64,000 nt of DNA from Closterium sp. Naga37s-1. Taxonomy: Eukaryota; Streptophyta; Zygnematophyceae; Desmidiales; Closteriaceae. The DNA is taken from contig CANJKZ010000108.1 of the NCBI GenBank assembly GCA_947471745.1, positions 2,829,001-2,893,000 on the forward strand, written 5' to 3'. Within the stretch, counting starts at the first letter, position 1; the number at the start of each line of letters is the position of its first letter. The notes beneath the pieces are model-generated. The model ran no database searches and had not been told where the DNA came from. It worked only from the letters and a program-made list of their open reading frames with translations. A program made the translations under genes and the position numbers. This document shows positions 1 through 10,708 of this stretch, piece by piece.

Positions 1-812
1 TCACGCTGTCACGCTGTCACGCTGTCACGCTGTCACGCTGTCACGCTGTCACGCTGTCACGCTGTCACGCTGTCACGCTGTCACGCTGTCACGCTGTCAC
101 CCTGTCACGCTGTCACGCTGTCACGCTGTTAGGCTGTTAGGCTGTTAGGCTGTTAGGCTGTTAGGCTGCTAGGCTGTTAGGCTGTTAGGCTGTTAGGCTG
201 TTAGGCTGTTAGGCTGTTAGGCTGTTAGGCTGTTACATTGTTACGCTGTTACGCTGTTACGCTGTTAGGCTGTTAGGCTGTTAGGCTGTAAGGCTGTGAG
301 GCTGTTACGTTGTTAGGCTGTTAGGCTGTTAGGCTGTTAGGCTGTTAGGCTGTTAGGCTGTTAGGCTGTTACGCTGTTACGCTGTTACGCTGTTAGGCTG
401 TTAGCCTGTTACGTTGACGCTGTTACGTTGTTACGCTGTTACGCTGTTAGGCTGATAGGCTGTTAGGCTGTTAGGCTGTTAGGCTGTTAGGCTGTTAGGC
501 TGTTAGGCTGTTAGGTTATTACGCTGTTACGCTGTTACGCTGTTAGGCTGTTAGGCTGTTAGGCTGTTAGGCTGTAAGGCTGTAAGGCTGTTAGGCTGTT
601 ACGCTGTTAGGCTGTTAGGCTGTTAGGCTGTTACGCTGTTACGCTGTTAGGCTGTTAGGCTGTTACGCGTTTACGCTGTTAGGCAGTTAGGCTGCTACGC
701 TGTTAGGCTGTTAGGCTGTTACGCTATTAGGCTGTTACGCTGTTGGGCTGTTAGGCTGTTAGGCTGTTACGCTGTTGTGCTGTTAGGCAGTTAGGCTGTA
801 AGGCTGTTAGGC
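1..812. repeat. 8-bp satellite (TCACGCTG / TTAGGCTG)
   Basis: The first ~120 bases are an almost perfect head-to-tail array of TCACGCTG. After that the unit becomes TTAGGCTG, with scattered TTACGCTG and TAAGGCTG variants, up to about position 812. The array runs off the left edge, so its full length is unknown. On the minus strand it supplies the TAA that ends the SS5-like reading frame at 807-809. No gene is seen inside it. Confidence 0.97.
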
Positions 813-3800
813 TGTTAGAGAAAGCATCCTTGCGGCAATCCAAGCTTGCACTGAAAGGTGCGCGTGAGGGCACTGAAAGGCATCCAGGAGGGCACTGACC
901 GGCAAGTGTGAGGAGGGGTCGCGGAGGGGCGGGCAGAGTAGCACGTGTGCCGCCGCCACCACCAGATGTGCCAAATCATCATCGTACACGATCTCCAGGT
1001 GTGCATTGCGGTCCTGATGGGTGGTTGGTGGGGGGAGATAGAGAGAGATTTGAGTCGACTCAGGTCATCCAGAAGTGCGAGGGGGTCCTCTCCTTGCACA
1101 CAATCTACAGGCGTGAATCACGGTCCCGCTGGTTGGCAGGCAGCGAGGGGGAGAGAGAGACGGCACAGACTGACACACCTCCCAGCACACCTGCTTGACG
1201 CATGCACCACCCTGCTCAATGCTTTGCAGCACTCCCTGTGCCCCCTCTCAAAGCATGTACATTTTTCCTAGCTCTCCTTTGCACCCATCACCTGCTGCAC
1301 CGTCTGGACCCATCGCCTCACCTGCTGCACCGATCTGCACCCATCGCCTCACCTGCTGCACCCTCTGCACCCACCACCTCACCTGCTGCACCGCTCGCAC
1401 CCATCGCCTCACCTGCTGCACCCTCTGCAGTTCCTCGAGGGCCATCTGCACCTTGGACGACCGTGCTGCCCCCACCAGCACAAACTGCACAGAGGGGTGG
1501 GGAGAGGGAAGGTGGAGAGATGGGCGAGTGAGAGATCTGCCGAGACGAGAGGAGACAGAAAGTAGCGGACGGAGGGCAGTACAAGACAGGGCAAGGGAAG
1601 AAGAAAGGGAAACCGTCATGACCAACCTCGGCATGTGAAACCCCCCTGACGCACCTGGGCCTGGTAGGCGAGGGAGCATGCAAGTGCTCCCTTAATGAGT
1701 TCCACATCCGCCTCGCCTATCTGCGGTGACACATACGCCACCACTGCCCTCTCCAACCCCGATGCCGAGTCTATCACTGGCAGCCCGAGCCTCTTCCGAA
1801 CCTCCGCCCGAGCCACTGCCTTGCCAGGCATGGGATCCGAGGCTGCGAGTGGCACGGGAAGTGCGAGGTCCCGGGTCGGGTCCCATACGGATTGGTCGAG
1901 ACCGGAGGGCAGGCCAGCGAACTTCTGGCTGCAGGTTGGGGAATTGGATGTTTGAATGGGTTGATTGGGATGGACGGAAGGGGAAGCAGGAACAGCACAA
2001 TTGCTTTGAGGGCTCTGTAATGGAGTTCCGGCAAAATGGTTGAGGGGCCAGAGATTAGGCGAGAAACTCCTGGCTGCTTGCATGGCAGACACACGTGTGC
2101 AGGTGGGCTGACGATTTGTGGCCAAAAAATTGACAAGGGGGATTGCATGGAGAGGCGAGATATTCAAAGGGTGGTGCTGGCGGGGCAAAGCACCTCTCAC
2201 CTGTGGATGGAGACGGTGCCATCGAGGCTGCATCCATGCTCGCGTGTCTTCATGTCACTGGCATACGTGGGCGAGACTGTTGTGACCTTGTTGGAATACA
2301 CGATGCCACCCTGTGGTGCGGGGACAGAGGGAAGGGGAGAGAGGAGCAGAGGTAACTTCTGAGTCATCCTATAAGGTGACATTGTGGTGAGCTTGTTGGA
2401 ACACACGAGGACAGGATGGTCAGTCACGGGTGAGAGGCATGTGCGAGGAGCAGGGCGCACCTTGAGCAGGGCGCACCTTGAGCAGGGCGCACCTTGAGCA
2501 GGGCGCACCTTGAGCAGGTTGACGAGGGCGGGGTCGCGGTTGTCCTGCAGTCGGTCAGGGCGGTTCAGCTGCGACGGGTCCAGCCCCACCTGCGCCAGCT
2601 TGCCCGCCGGCTGGGCGTTCTGTGGAGGGTGAGGGAGAGCACAGGGGGGATTGTAGGGCATTGGCCGGTGTGAGGAGGTGAGGTGAGAGAGCAAGAGGCA
2701 AGGCGGTTCAGCTGCGACGGGTCCAGCCCCACCTGCGCCGGCTGGGCGTTCTGTGGGCGGTGAGGGAGAGCGAGCACAGGGGGGATGGCAGGGGGCTGGG
2801 GGTGTGAGGAGGTGGGGAGTGGGGGTTGGGGGAGGTGGGCAGTGAAAGCAAGAAGCAAGGCGGTCAACTGCAAGGCGTGAAGCACCAGGGGGGACAGCTG
2901 GCTGCGAGCTGTGCCTTTAGCTGCAAGAAGGGGGGGCACGGAATGGCTTCCTCGTGTAGGCGAGGCAGCAAAGCAACCTTGTGCGTGCAGCAAGGAGCAG
3001 TGGCGCGCTGCAGTGCATTGCAGCAGGCAATGCCTGCAAGCGGGTGCTACCTGCAACCGGGTGCTACCTGGAAGCAGGTGGTACCTGGAAGCGGGTGGTA
3101 CCTGGAAGACAGAGATACCTGGAAGCAGATCATACCTGCAACCAGGCAATACCTGGAAGCGGGCGTCATGGCAGGTGAAGAGGATGCGGGTGTCGGGCAT
3201 GCCCTGGTGGTGGTAGATGTCCCAGAACAGCGGTGCGCCCACCGCCGTGTGCCAGTTGTGCAGGTGCAGCACGTCCGGCTGCTTGCCCTGCTGCTGCACG
3301 TACTCCAGCGCTGCCCGCGTGAAGTAGGTGAAGCTGGGGTGGGGTGGGGAGAACAGGGAGGGGGGGAGGTGGAGGGGAGGGGGGAGAGGGGAGGAGGGAT
3401 TATGGGACACGGAGCTCAGTCAGTGTTTGTGAGCAAGCTGCTGATGCTTGCCCTGCTGCTGCACGTACTCCAGCGCTGCCTGCGTGAAGCAGGTGAAGCT
3501 GGAGGGGAGTGGAGGGGAGGGGAGATCGGAGATCATGTGAAAAGCCTCAATGTCGTGGGGTTTGTCTGGTGCAGTCTTTACTGCTCAAGGCTAACCCTCA
3601 ATGCTTCTCGTTTGTGTGGTGCAGGCATGGCTCACCGCTCAAAGTCGTCCTCGTAGTCGTAGAGATGGTCCCTCTGGAAGAAGGCCGCTGGGTGCAGCGG
3701 GTGGATGAACGTCACTGGCAGCCCATGCACCGTGCTGTGAGGAGAGGGGGGAGCAGGCATGCAAGCAGAGGGGCAGGCAGGCAGGCGGGCAGGCACACAA

Positions 3801-6800
3801 GCAGTGTCGCAATACAGGGAGAAGTGTTAGAAAAGCATAACACAGCAGCAGGTGCAGGCAATGCTAACACTGCAAGCACACATGGACTAACACCGGCTTC
3901 ATCTGGATACCTTGATGCCAGCACTCACTGCCAGCACACCCTGCCAGCACACACTGCCAGCACACACTGCCAGCACACACTGCCAGCACACACTGCCAGC
4001 ACACACTGCCAGCACACCCTGCCAGCACACACTGATGGGGGGAACTGATGGGGGGAACTGATGGGCGGAACTGATGGGGGGAACTGATGGGGGGAACTGA
4101 TGGGGGGAACTGATGGGGGAACTGATGGGGGGAACTGATGGGGGGAACTGATGGGGGGAACTGATGGGGGGAACTGATGGGGGGAACTGATGGGGGGAAC
4201 TGATGGGGGGAACTGATGGGCGGAAATGATGGGCGGAACTGATGGGGGGAACTGATGGGGGGAACTGATGGGGGGAACTGATGGGGGGAACTGATGGGCG
4301 GAACTGATGGGGGGAACTGATGGGGGGATCTGATGGGGGGAACTGATGGGCGGAAATGATGGGGGGAACTGATGGGGGGAACTGATGGGGGGAACTGATG
4401 GGGGGAACTGATGGGGGGAACTGATGGGGGGAACTGATGGGGGGAACTGATGGGGGAACTGATGGGGGGAACTGATGGGGGGAACTGATGGAGGGAACTG
4501 ATGGGGGGAACTGATGGGGGGAACTGATGGGCGGAACCGATGGGGGGAACTGATGGGGGGAACTGATGGGGGGAACTGATGGGGGGAACTGATGGGCGGA
4601 ACTGATGGGGGGAACTGATGGGGGGAACTGATGGGCGGAACTGATGGGGGGAACTGATGGGGGGAACTGATGGGGGGAACTGATGGGCGGAACTGATGGG
4701 GGGAACTGATGGGGGGAACTGATGGGCGGAACTGATGGGGGGAACTGATGGGCGGAACTGATGGGGGGAACTGATGGGGGGAACTGATGGGGGGAACTGA
4801 TGGGGGGAACTGATGGGCGGCGGAACTGATGGGGGGAACTGATGGGGGGAACTGATGGGGGGAACTGATGGGCGGAACTGATGGGGGGAACTGATGGGCG
4901 GAACTGATGGGGGGAACTGATGGGGGGAACTGATGGGGGAACTGATGGGCGGAACTGATGGGCGGAACTGATGGGGGAACTGATGGGCGGAACTGATGGG
5001 GGGAACTGATGGGGGGAACTGATGGGGAACTGATGGGCGGAACTGATGGGGGGAACTGATGGGGGGAACTGATGGGGAACTGATGGGGGGATCTGATGGG
5101 GGGAACTGATGGGCGGAACTGATGGGCGGAACTGATGGGGGGAACTGATGGGCGGAACTGATGGGGGAACTGATGGGGGGAACTGATGGGCGGAACTGAT
5201 GGGGGGAACTGATGGGGGGAACTGATGGGGGAACTGATGGGGGGAACTGATGGGGGGAACTGATGGGGGGAACTGATGGGGGGAACTGATGGGGGGAACT
5301 GATGGGCGGAACTGATGGGCGGAACCGATGGGGGGAACTGATGGGGGGAACTGATGGGGGGAACTGATGGGGGGAACTGATGGGCGGAACTGATGGGGGG
5401 AACTGATGGGGGGAACTGATGGGCGGAACTGATGGGGGGAACTGATGGGCGGAACTGATGGGGGGAACTGATGGGGGGAACTGATGGGGGGAACTGATGG
5501 GGGGAACTGATGGGCGGCGGAACTGATGGGGGGAACTGATGGGGGGAACTGATGGGGGGAACTGATGGGCGGAACTGATGGGGGGAACTGATGGGCGGAA
5601 CTGATGGGGGGAACTGATGGGGGGAACTGATGGGGGAACTGATGGGCGGAACTGATGGGCGGAACTGATGGGGGAACTGATGGGGGGAGCTGATGGGCGA
5701 AACTGATGGGCGGCGGAACTGATGGGGGGAACTGATGGGGGGAACTGATGGGCGGAACTGATGGGGGGAACTGATGGGCGGAACTGATGGGCGGAACTGA
5801 TGGAGGGAACTGATGGGGGGAACTGATGGGGGAACTGATGGGCGGAACTGATGGGCGGAACTGATGGGGGAACTGATGGGGGGAGCTGATGGGCGAAACT
5901 GATGGGCGGCGGAACTAATGGGGGGAACTGATGGGGGGAACTGATGGGGGGAACTGATGGGGGGAACTGATGGGCGGCGGAACTGATGGGGGGAACTGAT
6001 GGGGGGAACTGATGGGCGGAACTGATGGGGGAACTGATGGGGGGAACTGATGGGCGGAACTGATGGGGGGAACTGATGGGGGGAACTGATGGGGGAACTG
6101 ATGGGCGGAACTGATGGGCGGAACTGATGGGGGAACTGATGGGCGGAACTGATGGGGGGAACTGATGGGGGGAACTGATGGGGAACTGATGGGCGGAACT
6201 GATGGGGGGAACTGATGGGGGGAACTGATGGGGAACTGATGGGGGGATCTGATGGGGGGAACTGATGGGCGGAACTGATGGGCGGAACTGATGGGGGGAA
6301 CTGATGGGCGGAACTGATGGGGGAACTGATGGGGGGAACTGATGGGCGGAACTGATGGGGGGAACTGATGGGGGGAACTGATGGGGGAACTGATGGGGGG
6401 AACTGATGGGGGGAACTGATGGGGGGAACTGATGGGGGGAACTGATGGGGGGAACTGATGGGCGGAACTGATGGGCGGAACCGATGGGGGGAACTGATGG
6501 GGGGAACTGATGGGGGGAACTGATGGGGGGAACTGATGGGCGGAACTGATGGGGGGAACTGATGGGGGGAACTGATGGGCGGAACTGATGGGGGGAACTG
6601 ATGGGCGGAACTGATGGGGGGAACTGATGGGGGGAACTGATGGGGGGAACTGATGGGGGGAACTGATGGGCGGCGGAACTGATGGGGGGAACTGATGGGG
6701 GGAACTGATGGGGGGAACTGATGGGCGGAACTGATGGGGGGAACTGATGGGCGGAACTGATGGGGGGAACTGATGGGGGGAACTGATGGGGGAACTGATG

Positions 6801-9800
6801 GGCGGAACTGATGGGCGGAACTGATGGGGGAACTGATGGGGGGAGCTGATGGGCGAAACTGATGGGCGGCGGAACTGATGGGGGGAACTGATGGGGGGAA
6901 CTGATGGGCGGAACTGATGGGGGGAACTGATGGGCGGAACTGATGGGCGGAACTGATGGAGGGAACTGATGGGGGAACTGATGGGCGGAACTGATGGGCG
7001 GAACTGATGGGGGAACTGATGGGGGGAGCTGATGGGCGAAACTGATGGGCGGCGGAACTAATGGGGGGAACTGATGGGGGGAACTGATGGGGGGAACTGA
7101 TGGGGGGAACTGATGGGCGGCGGAACTGATGGGGGGAACTGATGGGGGGAACTGATGGGCGGAACTGATGGGGGAACTGATGGGGGGAACTGATGGGCGG
7201 AACTGATGGGGGGAACTGATGGGGGGAACTGATGGGGAACTGATGGGGGGAACTGATGGGGAACTGATGGGGGGATCTGATGGGGGGAACTGATGGGCGG
7301 AACTGATGGGCGGAACTGATGGGGGGAACTGATGGGCGGAACTGATGGGGGAACTGATGGGGGGAACTGATGGGCGGAACTGATGGGGGGAACTGATGGG
7401 GGGAACTGATGGGGGGAACTGATGGGCGGAACTGATGGGGGGAACTGATGGGGGGAACTGATGGGCGGAACTGATGGGCGGAACTGATGGGGGGAACTGA
7501 TGGGGGAACTGATGGGCGGAACTGATGGGGGGAACTGATGGGGGGAACTGATGGGGGGAACTGATGGGGGCACACACTGTCAGCCACAACTGGCAGCCAC
7601 GACTGTGCCACCCACCCAGTGTAGATCTTATTCTTGTGCCACTTGTTATCGAAGAACGACATGATCTCGCCGGGCGCCTCTCTGAAGTCCTCAATGGCAC
7701 TCGTGTCCACACTCGAGTACCTGCCGCCGGGTAGCAGGGCGGGCAGAGATACGCATGAGTGTGGGGGGGAAAAGGTGGGGGCGGGGGGGGAGGGGGGGGG
7801 GGGGGGGGGTTGAATTAGCACTTGTCGGTTAGCACTCCTAACGCCTTTTTGAAGCCCTCGAGTCCACGCTTGAGTACCTGCACGGTAGCAGGGCGGGCGG
7901 ATATGGCGTGAGTGTGTGGGGCGAGAGGGGGGGGTGATTTTCAGCACACTTCCTCGCACCTCGCTGAACGATGCAATGGCAAGTGAGATGTATGGAGTGC
8001 AGGGTGCACAGGGAGATGGATGCGGGGTTGCTAGCAAGCAGGGGAGACGAATGGGGAGCAGCGGGTGACCTAGTGAGTGGTGGCAGAACAGGATAAAAAC
8101 GGCACAGCAGGTTGCCGCATTCAACAAAGAATAAGACAAGACGCTCAGCACACGCAGCTTACAGCGGCAGAACGACCTCCACCAGGTGCCCCTTCTTGCG
8201 GAGAGCGCGGCACAGCCCCGCCATCCACGTGGCTAGGGACCCCGCCTGGGCCACTGGCGCGAGCTCCGTGCACACATGCACCACGTGCAGTGTCCTGTGC
8301 GTTTGGGAAGGGAGGGGGGCGAGGGGAGGGGCGCACATGGGAAGGGGAGGGAGGGGTAAATGAAGAGAGGTCGAAATTGAGGTAGCGTGGGCCGCTGGGG
8401 CGAGCTCCATGCACACGTGCACCACGTGCAGTGTCCTGTGCAGTGTCCTGTGCAGGGGAGGGGAGGGAAGGCGGACGGGAGGGGGTTTATGTTGGCATGA
8501 AGAGGAATAGGGAGTCATTGCGTGTGGGCGTTTCCACCAGCAGCAGCACCACCGTTGCCTTCCCTCTCCATTTCGAACCTACTTCAACTCCCCTCATTCC
8601 CATCCCTTTCCCTAACCCCCTTCTTTCCCCTCACCCCTTCCCTTATCCCTCACCTCCTCCCCTTCCCTTCAACACTCCCCTCCCCCCCCCCCCACCCTTT
8701 TTCCTTCCATCTCCCCCAACCTCCCCTTATCCCTACCCCCCCCTCCCCCCGCGCACCTGTTGCTGCCATCAATCAGTCGCAGCAGCGCGCGCACCACCTG
8801 CGCGTCCTCCAGCGGCTCCACGTCAGCGTACACGTCAGCAGCGCGGGCATCCCTAGAGGCAGCGAGCCCTCTTAAAGCCTGCGCCTGCGCGGCGGAGAGC
8901 GCCTTGGCGAGCAGCAGCCCGTCCACGCGCAGCAGCAGGCGACTCCACACGGACGCCGGCTCCCCCGCCCTGCTGCCCGCCTTGCTGCTCGCCTTGCTGC
9001 TCGCTGCCGAACGGGTGGGGCTGCTGCTGGGTGCTGCAGGCAGCAAGAGGTTAGGGGTTGGGTGGGGGTGAGGGTGGGGGTGTGGGCGTTGGGAGGGGAG
9101 GGGGTTGCAGGATAAGGGGTGAGGCAAAAGATAGGAGCGGCACGCCTCGCTACCTTTCAACGCTTCACAACGCTTCACCTGTGCGCCGATCCCTACGCGC
9201 GCTGCCCTTAGCCTCTCCGCCAGCAGAACCCTCGGCTCTACCCTTGTGCGCAGACTCTCCCTCGAGATTCCACTCGAAGGTTTGCCCGATCAGCGCAGAC
9301 CCCGGCCTTCCCAGCCCTCACCTGCGGCGACGCCCAGATCCGCGGCTCTGAGGCGCTCCTCCAGCAGCTTGCGCTGCGCCTCTCCCGCCTCCGCCTCCGC
9401 CTGCAGCTGCGCCACGCGCGCCGCCAGGTACTCGCGCTCCGCCTCCGCCTTGTGCAGCTCGTCCAGCGCGATCAGGCGCTGCTTGTTCAGGTACAGCATG
9501 TCTGGGGGGAGGGGGGGGGGGGAGGGGGGGTGGGGGGAGCGTGTGGGGGAAAACGGGGACGGCGGAGGGGAGGAAGCGAACGGACGAATCTGAGACGACT
9601 CCAGCGCAATGAGGCGCTATTTCTTCAGGTACAGCATGTCTGGGGGGGAAGGAGAAGGGGACGGGCGGAAAGGGGGGAATGGAGACGAGGATGGGAAGGG
9701 GGGGGGGGACGTTTCAAAAGCTATGTTGTGCTGCATGTTCAGGTACAGCATGTCTGGGGGGTGGGGCGGGATGGTGATGAGGTGCAGCATGCGTTGGGAG

Positions 9801-10708
9801 GGGGGATGGGCATGAGGGAGAGGAGGAGGCGAATGCACGTTGACGGAAGCATTGATCCGAAAGATTTGGTAAGTTGGAGCGAAGCTGGAACAGCACACAC
9901 TGCACTGGCTATCAGGAGCAGCATGAGATACGGACATTATCACTGACGTCAGAGCCGCGCGGAGCGCGTTAACGAATTCAACGGTCACGATTTACTTAAC
10001 AGCAGGGCGATCTGTTGGTGTGAGACCTACTCTGTTGAGCGTCGTTAAAGAGCTTCATCATGTCGCCGCCTGAAGCCTTCCCTGACGCGTTCAGCGATAC
10101 CTGCGAAGTGGTTACACATTGTTAGGCGACTATTAACCGGACATGTATTGGGTGGACGTAAGCGGTGTTGCACGGGATCAACAATGCGACGCTACTAGAT
10201 TGCATTGAACAGCAGATCCTTACCTTGACTCCATCCAGTTCATTGGCCGACTGGCTGCGTGGGAGAGAAACCGGGAGAAATGGACAAAAAGGGAGCGCAT
10301 CCAGAAAATCAAATGATAATGAATGACTGATGAGGAATGCGGTTTCGTAATCGCTGTCAAAGCGGTCCGACCGTAGCAGATCTAGGTCTGCAAAGCTGGT
10401 TGACCAAATAAACCAGAAGGCAAAACCCTATATTAAATTCACCACTACCTTGAATCCGCGGCACTTCTGACGGACAACGCTCTTCTGGCGACCGGAGTGG
10501 GGAACCGGAAAGTACGAGGTCGAGTAAACGAGCCGTACGGTTCATGTCCTCTAATGGCAGCAGCGCTCGGCTCTAATCTCGCTTCCAAGTTTCTGCAGGA
10601 TAGATCTGACACGCACGCGCGTGACATTGACGCTGGACGCATGAGCTGCGCCATGGCGTCCTGAACGCGGGAAACAACGTGCCGATAAGAATGCCGCCTA
10701 CGATCCAC
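807..10708 (-). CDS. SS5/SS4-like plastid starch synthase, apparently non-catalytic, 14 exons, about 702 aa
   Basis: Exons, 5' to 3' on the minus strand: 10449-10708, 10224-10254, 10031-10100, 9322-9501, 8757-9033, 8163-8294, 7616-7720, 3636-3734, 3153-3333, 2509-2619, 2201-2310, 1655-1928, 1413-1484, 807-1013; all phases agree. Exon 1 is a Ser/Arg/Ala-rich transit-like leader. Exons 3-4 give the SS4/SS5 coiled coil (FNDAQQ joined to MLYLNKQRLIALDEL). From exon 6 the GT5 fold follows: VVHVCTELAPVA, LPVTFIHPLHP, YFTRAALEYVQQ, ILFTCHDARFQ, VTTVSPTYA, PSGLDQSVWDP. The ADP-glucose motif KxGGL reads QAGSL, and the block matching [11 protein letters not shown] in SS3 reads PPLRDPSSHLP. The protein stops before the last GT1 blocks. 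This is the pattern of SS5, a non-canonical synthase involved in granule initiation (family knowledge). A recently degraded SS4 is the alternative. The end lies in satellite DNA, so it may be a secondary truncation. Confidence 0.82.
1276..1430. repeat. 30-bp tandem array repeating the exon 13 splice donor of the SS5-like gene
   Basis: Five copies of a roughly 30-bp unit share the core cacctgctgcacc. On the minus strand this reads gcagcag|gtgagg, the exon 13/intron junction. The genuine donor is the copy at 1411-1413; the other four lie downstream inside the intron. The unit is a multiple of three, so use of another donor would lengthen the protein in frame where no stop intervenes. Confidence 0.85.
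2250..2425 (-). repeat. Acceptor-side copy of exon 11 (SS5-like gene) in intron 10
   Basis: Exon 11 starts at 2310 and encodes VYSNKVTTVSPTYA. About 80 bases upstream on the minus strand, at 2340-2425, a diverged copy encodes VCSNKLTTMSPY and then loses the frame. The match covers about 60 bases including the exon's 5' half. Confidence 0.65.
2452..2516. repeat. 16-bp tandem array of the exon 10 splice donor (SS5-like gene)
   Basis: Four units of gcgcaccttgagcagg lie end to end. On the minus strand each reads cctgctcaag|gtgcgc, the last codons of exon 10 plus its GT donor. The exon's own donor is the copy at 2503-2509 and three further donors follow. Because 16 is not a multiple of three, each choice changes the reading frame. 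Confidence 0.9.
2697..2765 (-). repeat. Acceptor-side copy of exon 10 (SS5-like gene) in intron 9
   Basis: The stretch repeats 2565-2640 closely: the same GLDPSQLNR codons, NAQPA, and the gttctgtgg acceptor with following intron bases. It lacks the GKLA codons present in the true exon. It lies about 125 bases upstream of exon 10 in transcription order. Confidence 0.85.
3045..3163. repeat. 17-bp tandem array of the exon 9 splice donor (SS5-like gene)
   Basis: Seven units of about 17 bp begin tacctggaag or tacctgcaac. On the minus strand they read cttccag|gta or ttgcag|gta, so each carries a donor-like CAG|GTA. The genuine exon 9 donor is the copy at 3151-3156. Some units carry the diverged tacctgcaac form. 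Confidence 0.88.
3437..3510 (-). repeat. Acceptor-side copy of exon 9 (SS5-like gene) in intron 8
   Basis: About 65 bases match the start of exon 9 at 3262-3335: the AALEYVQQQGK codons, the aggtgaagct acceptor region and G-rich flank. It sits about 165 bases upstream of exon 9 in the transcript and diverges after GK. Confidence 0.88.
4029..7569. repeat. 13-bp minisatellite, about 3.5 kb, in intron 7 of the SS5-like gene
   Basis: Roughly 270 units of aactgatgggggg, with 12- and 11-bp variants and aactgatgggcgg forms. Rare marker variants recur in order: a ggggggatctg unit near 4327, 5090, 6243 and 7269, and a cggaactaatgg unit near 5915 and 7055. This shows 1.0-1.15-kb blocks amplified on top of the 13-bp unit. 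The plus strand has a G-run in almost every unit and so could form G-quadruplexes; it is the template strand for the host gene. Translation gives long Pro/Ser/His-rich open frames in several frames, which are artefacts of the repeat. Confidence 0.97.
7846..7985 (-). repeat. Two diverged acceptor-side copies of exon 7 (SS5-like gene)
   Basis: 7846-7905 resembles 7705-7760: cctcgagtccacgcttgagta, the cctg acceptor, the gtagcagggcggg intron stretch and gagtgtg. Further upstream in the transcript, 7935-7985 encodes a fragment like AIASFSEVRG that parallels exon 7's AIEDFREAPG. Both lie in intron 6. Confidence 0.6.
8384..8470 (-). repeat. Acceptor-side copy of exon 6 (SS5-like gene) in intron 5
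   Basis: The stretch encodes LHVVHVCMELAPAAHA and parallels exon 6 (8163-8294), LHVVHVCTELAPVAQA. The tgtcctgtgcag unit around the acceptor is itself doubled here. The copy breaks down after about 60 bases. Confidence 0.85.
9605..9800 (-). repeat. Two or three acceptor-side copies of exon 4 (SS5-like gene) in intron 3
   Basis: The exon 4 start (9480-9510, ggtacagcatgtctgggg) recurs at 9626-9646 and 9740-9760, with a weaker copy near 9780. The minus strand reads DMLYLKK and DMLYLNMQ against the true exon's MLYLNKQ. Each copy keeps the CCCCAG|ACATG acceptor followed by G-rich DNA. Confidence 0.85.

Noticed and set aside
1..812. Telomere-like TTAGG repeats
   Set aside because: The unit is 8 bp (TTAGGCTG) and grades into TCACGCTG; it is not a plant (TTTAGGG) or other known telomere unit.
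2452..2516. Direct repeats as a CRISPR array
   Set aside because: No spacers; units are head to tail, and the host is a eukaryotic gene.
3864..8151. Very long Pro/Ser/His-rich open frames on the minus strand (over 1200 codons)
   Set aside because: They are produced by the 13-bp repeat, which is open in more than one frame and has no stop. They overlap genuine starch synthase exons at their ends and lie in an intron.
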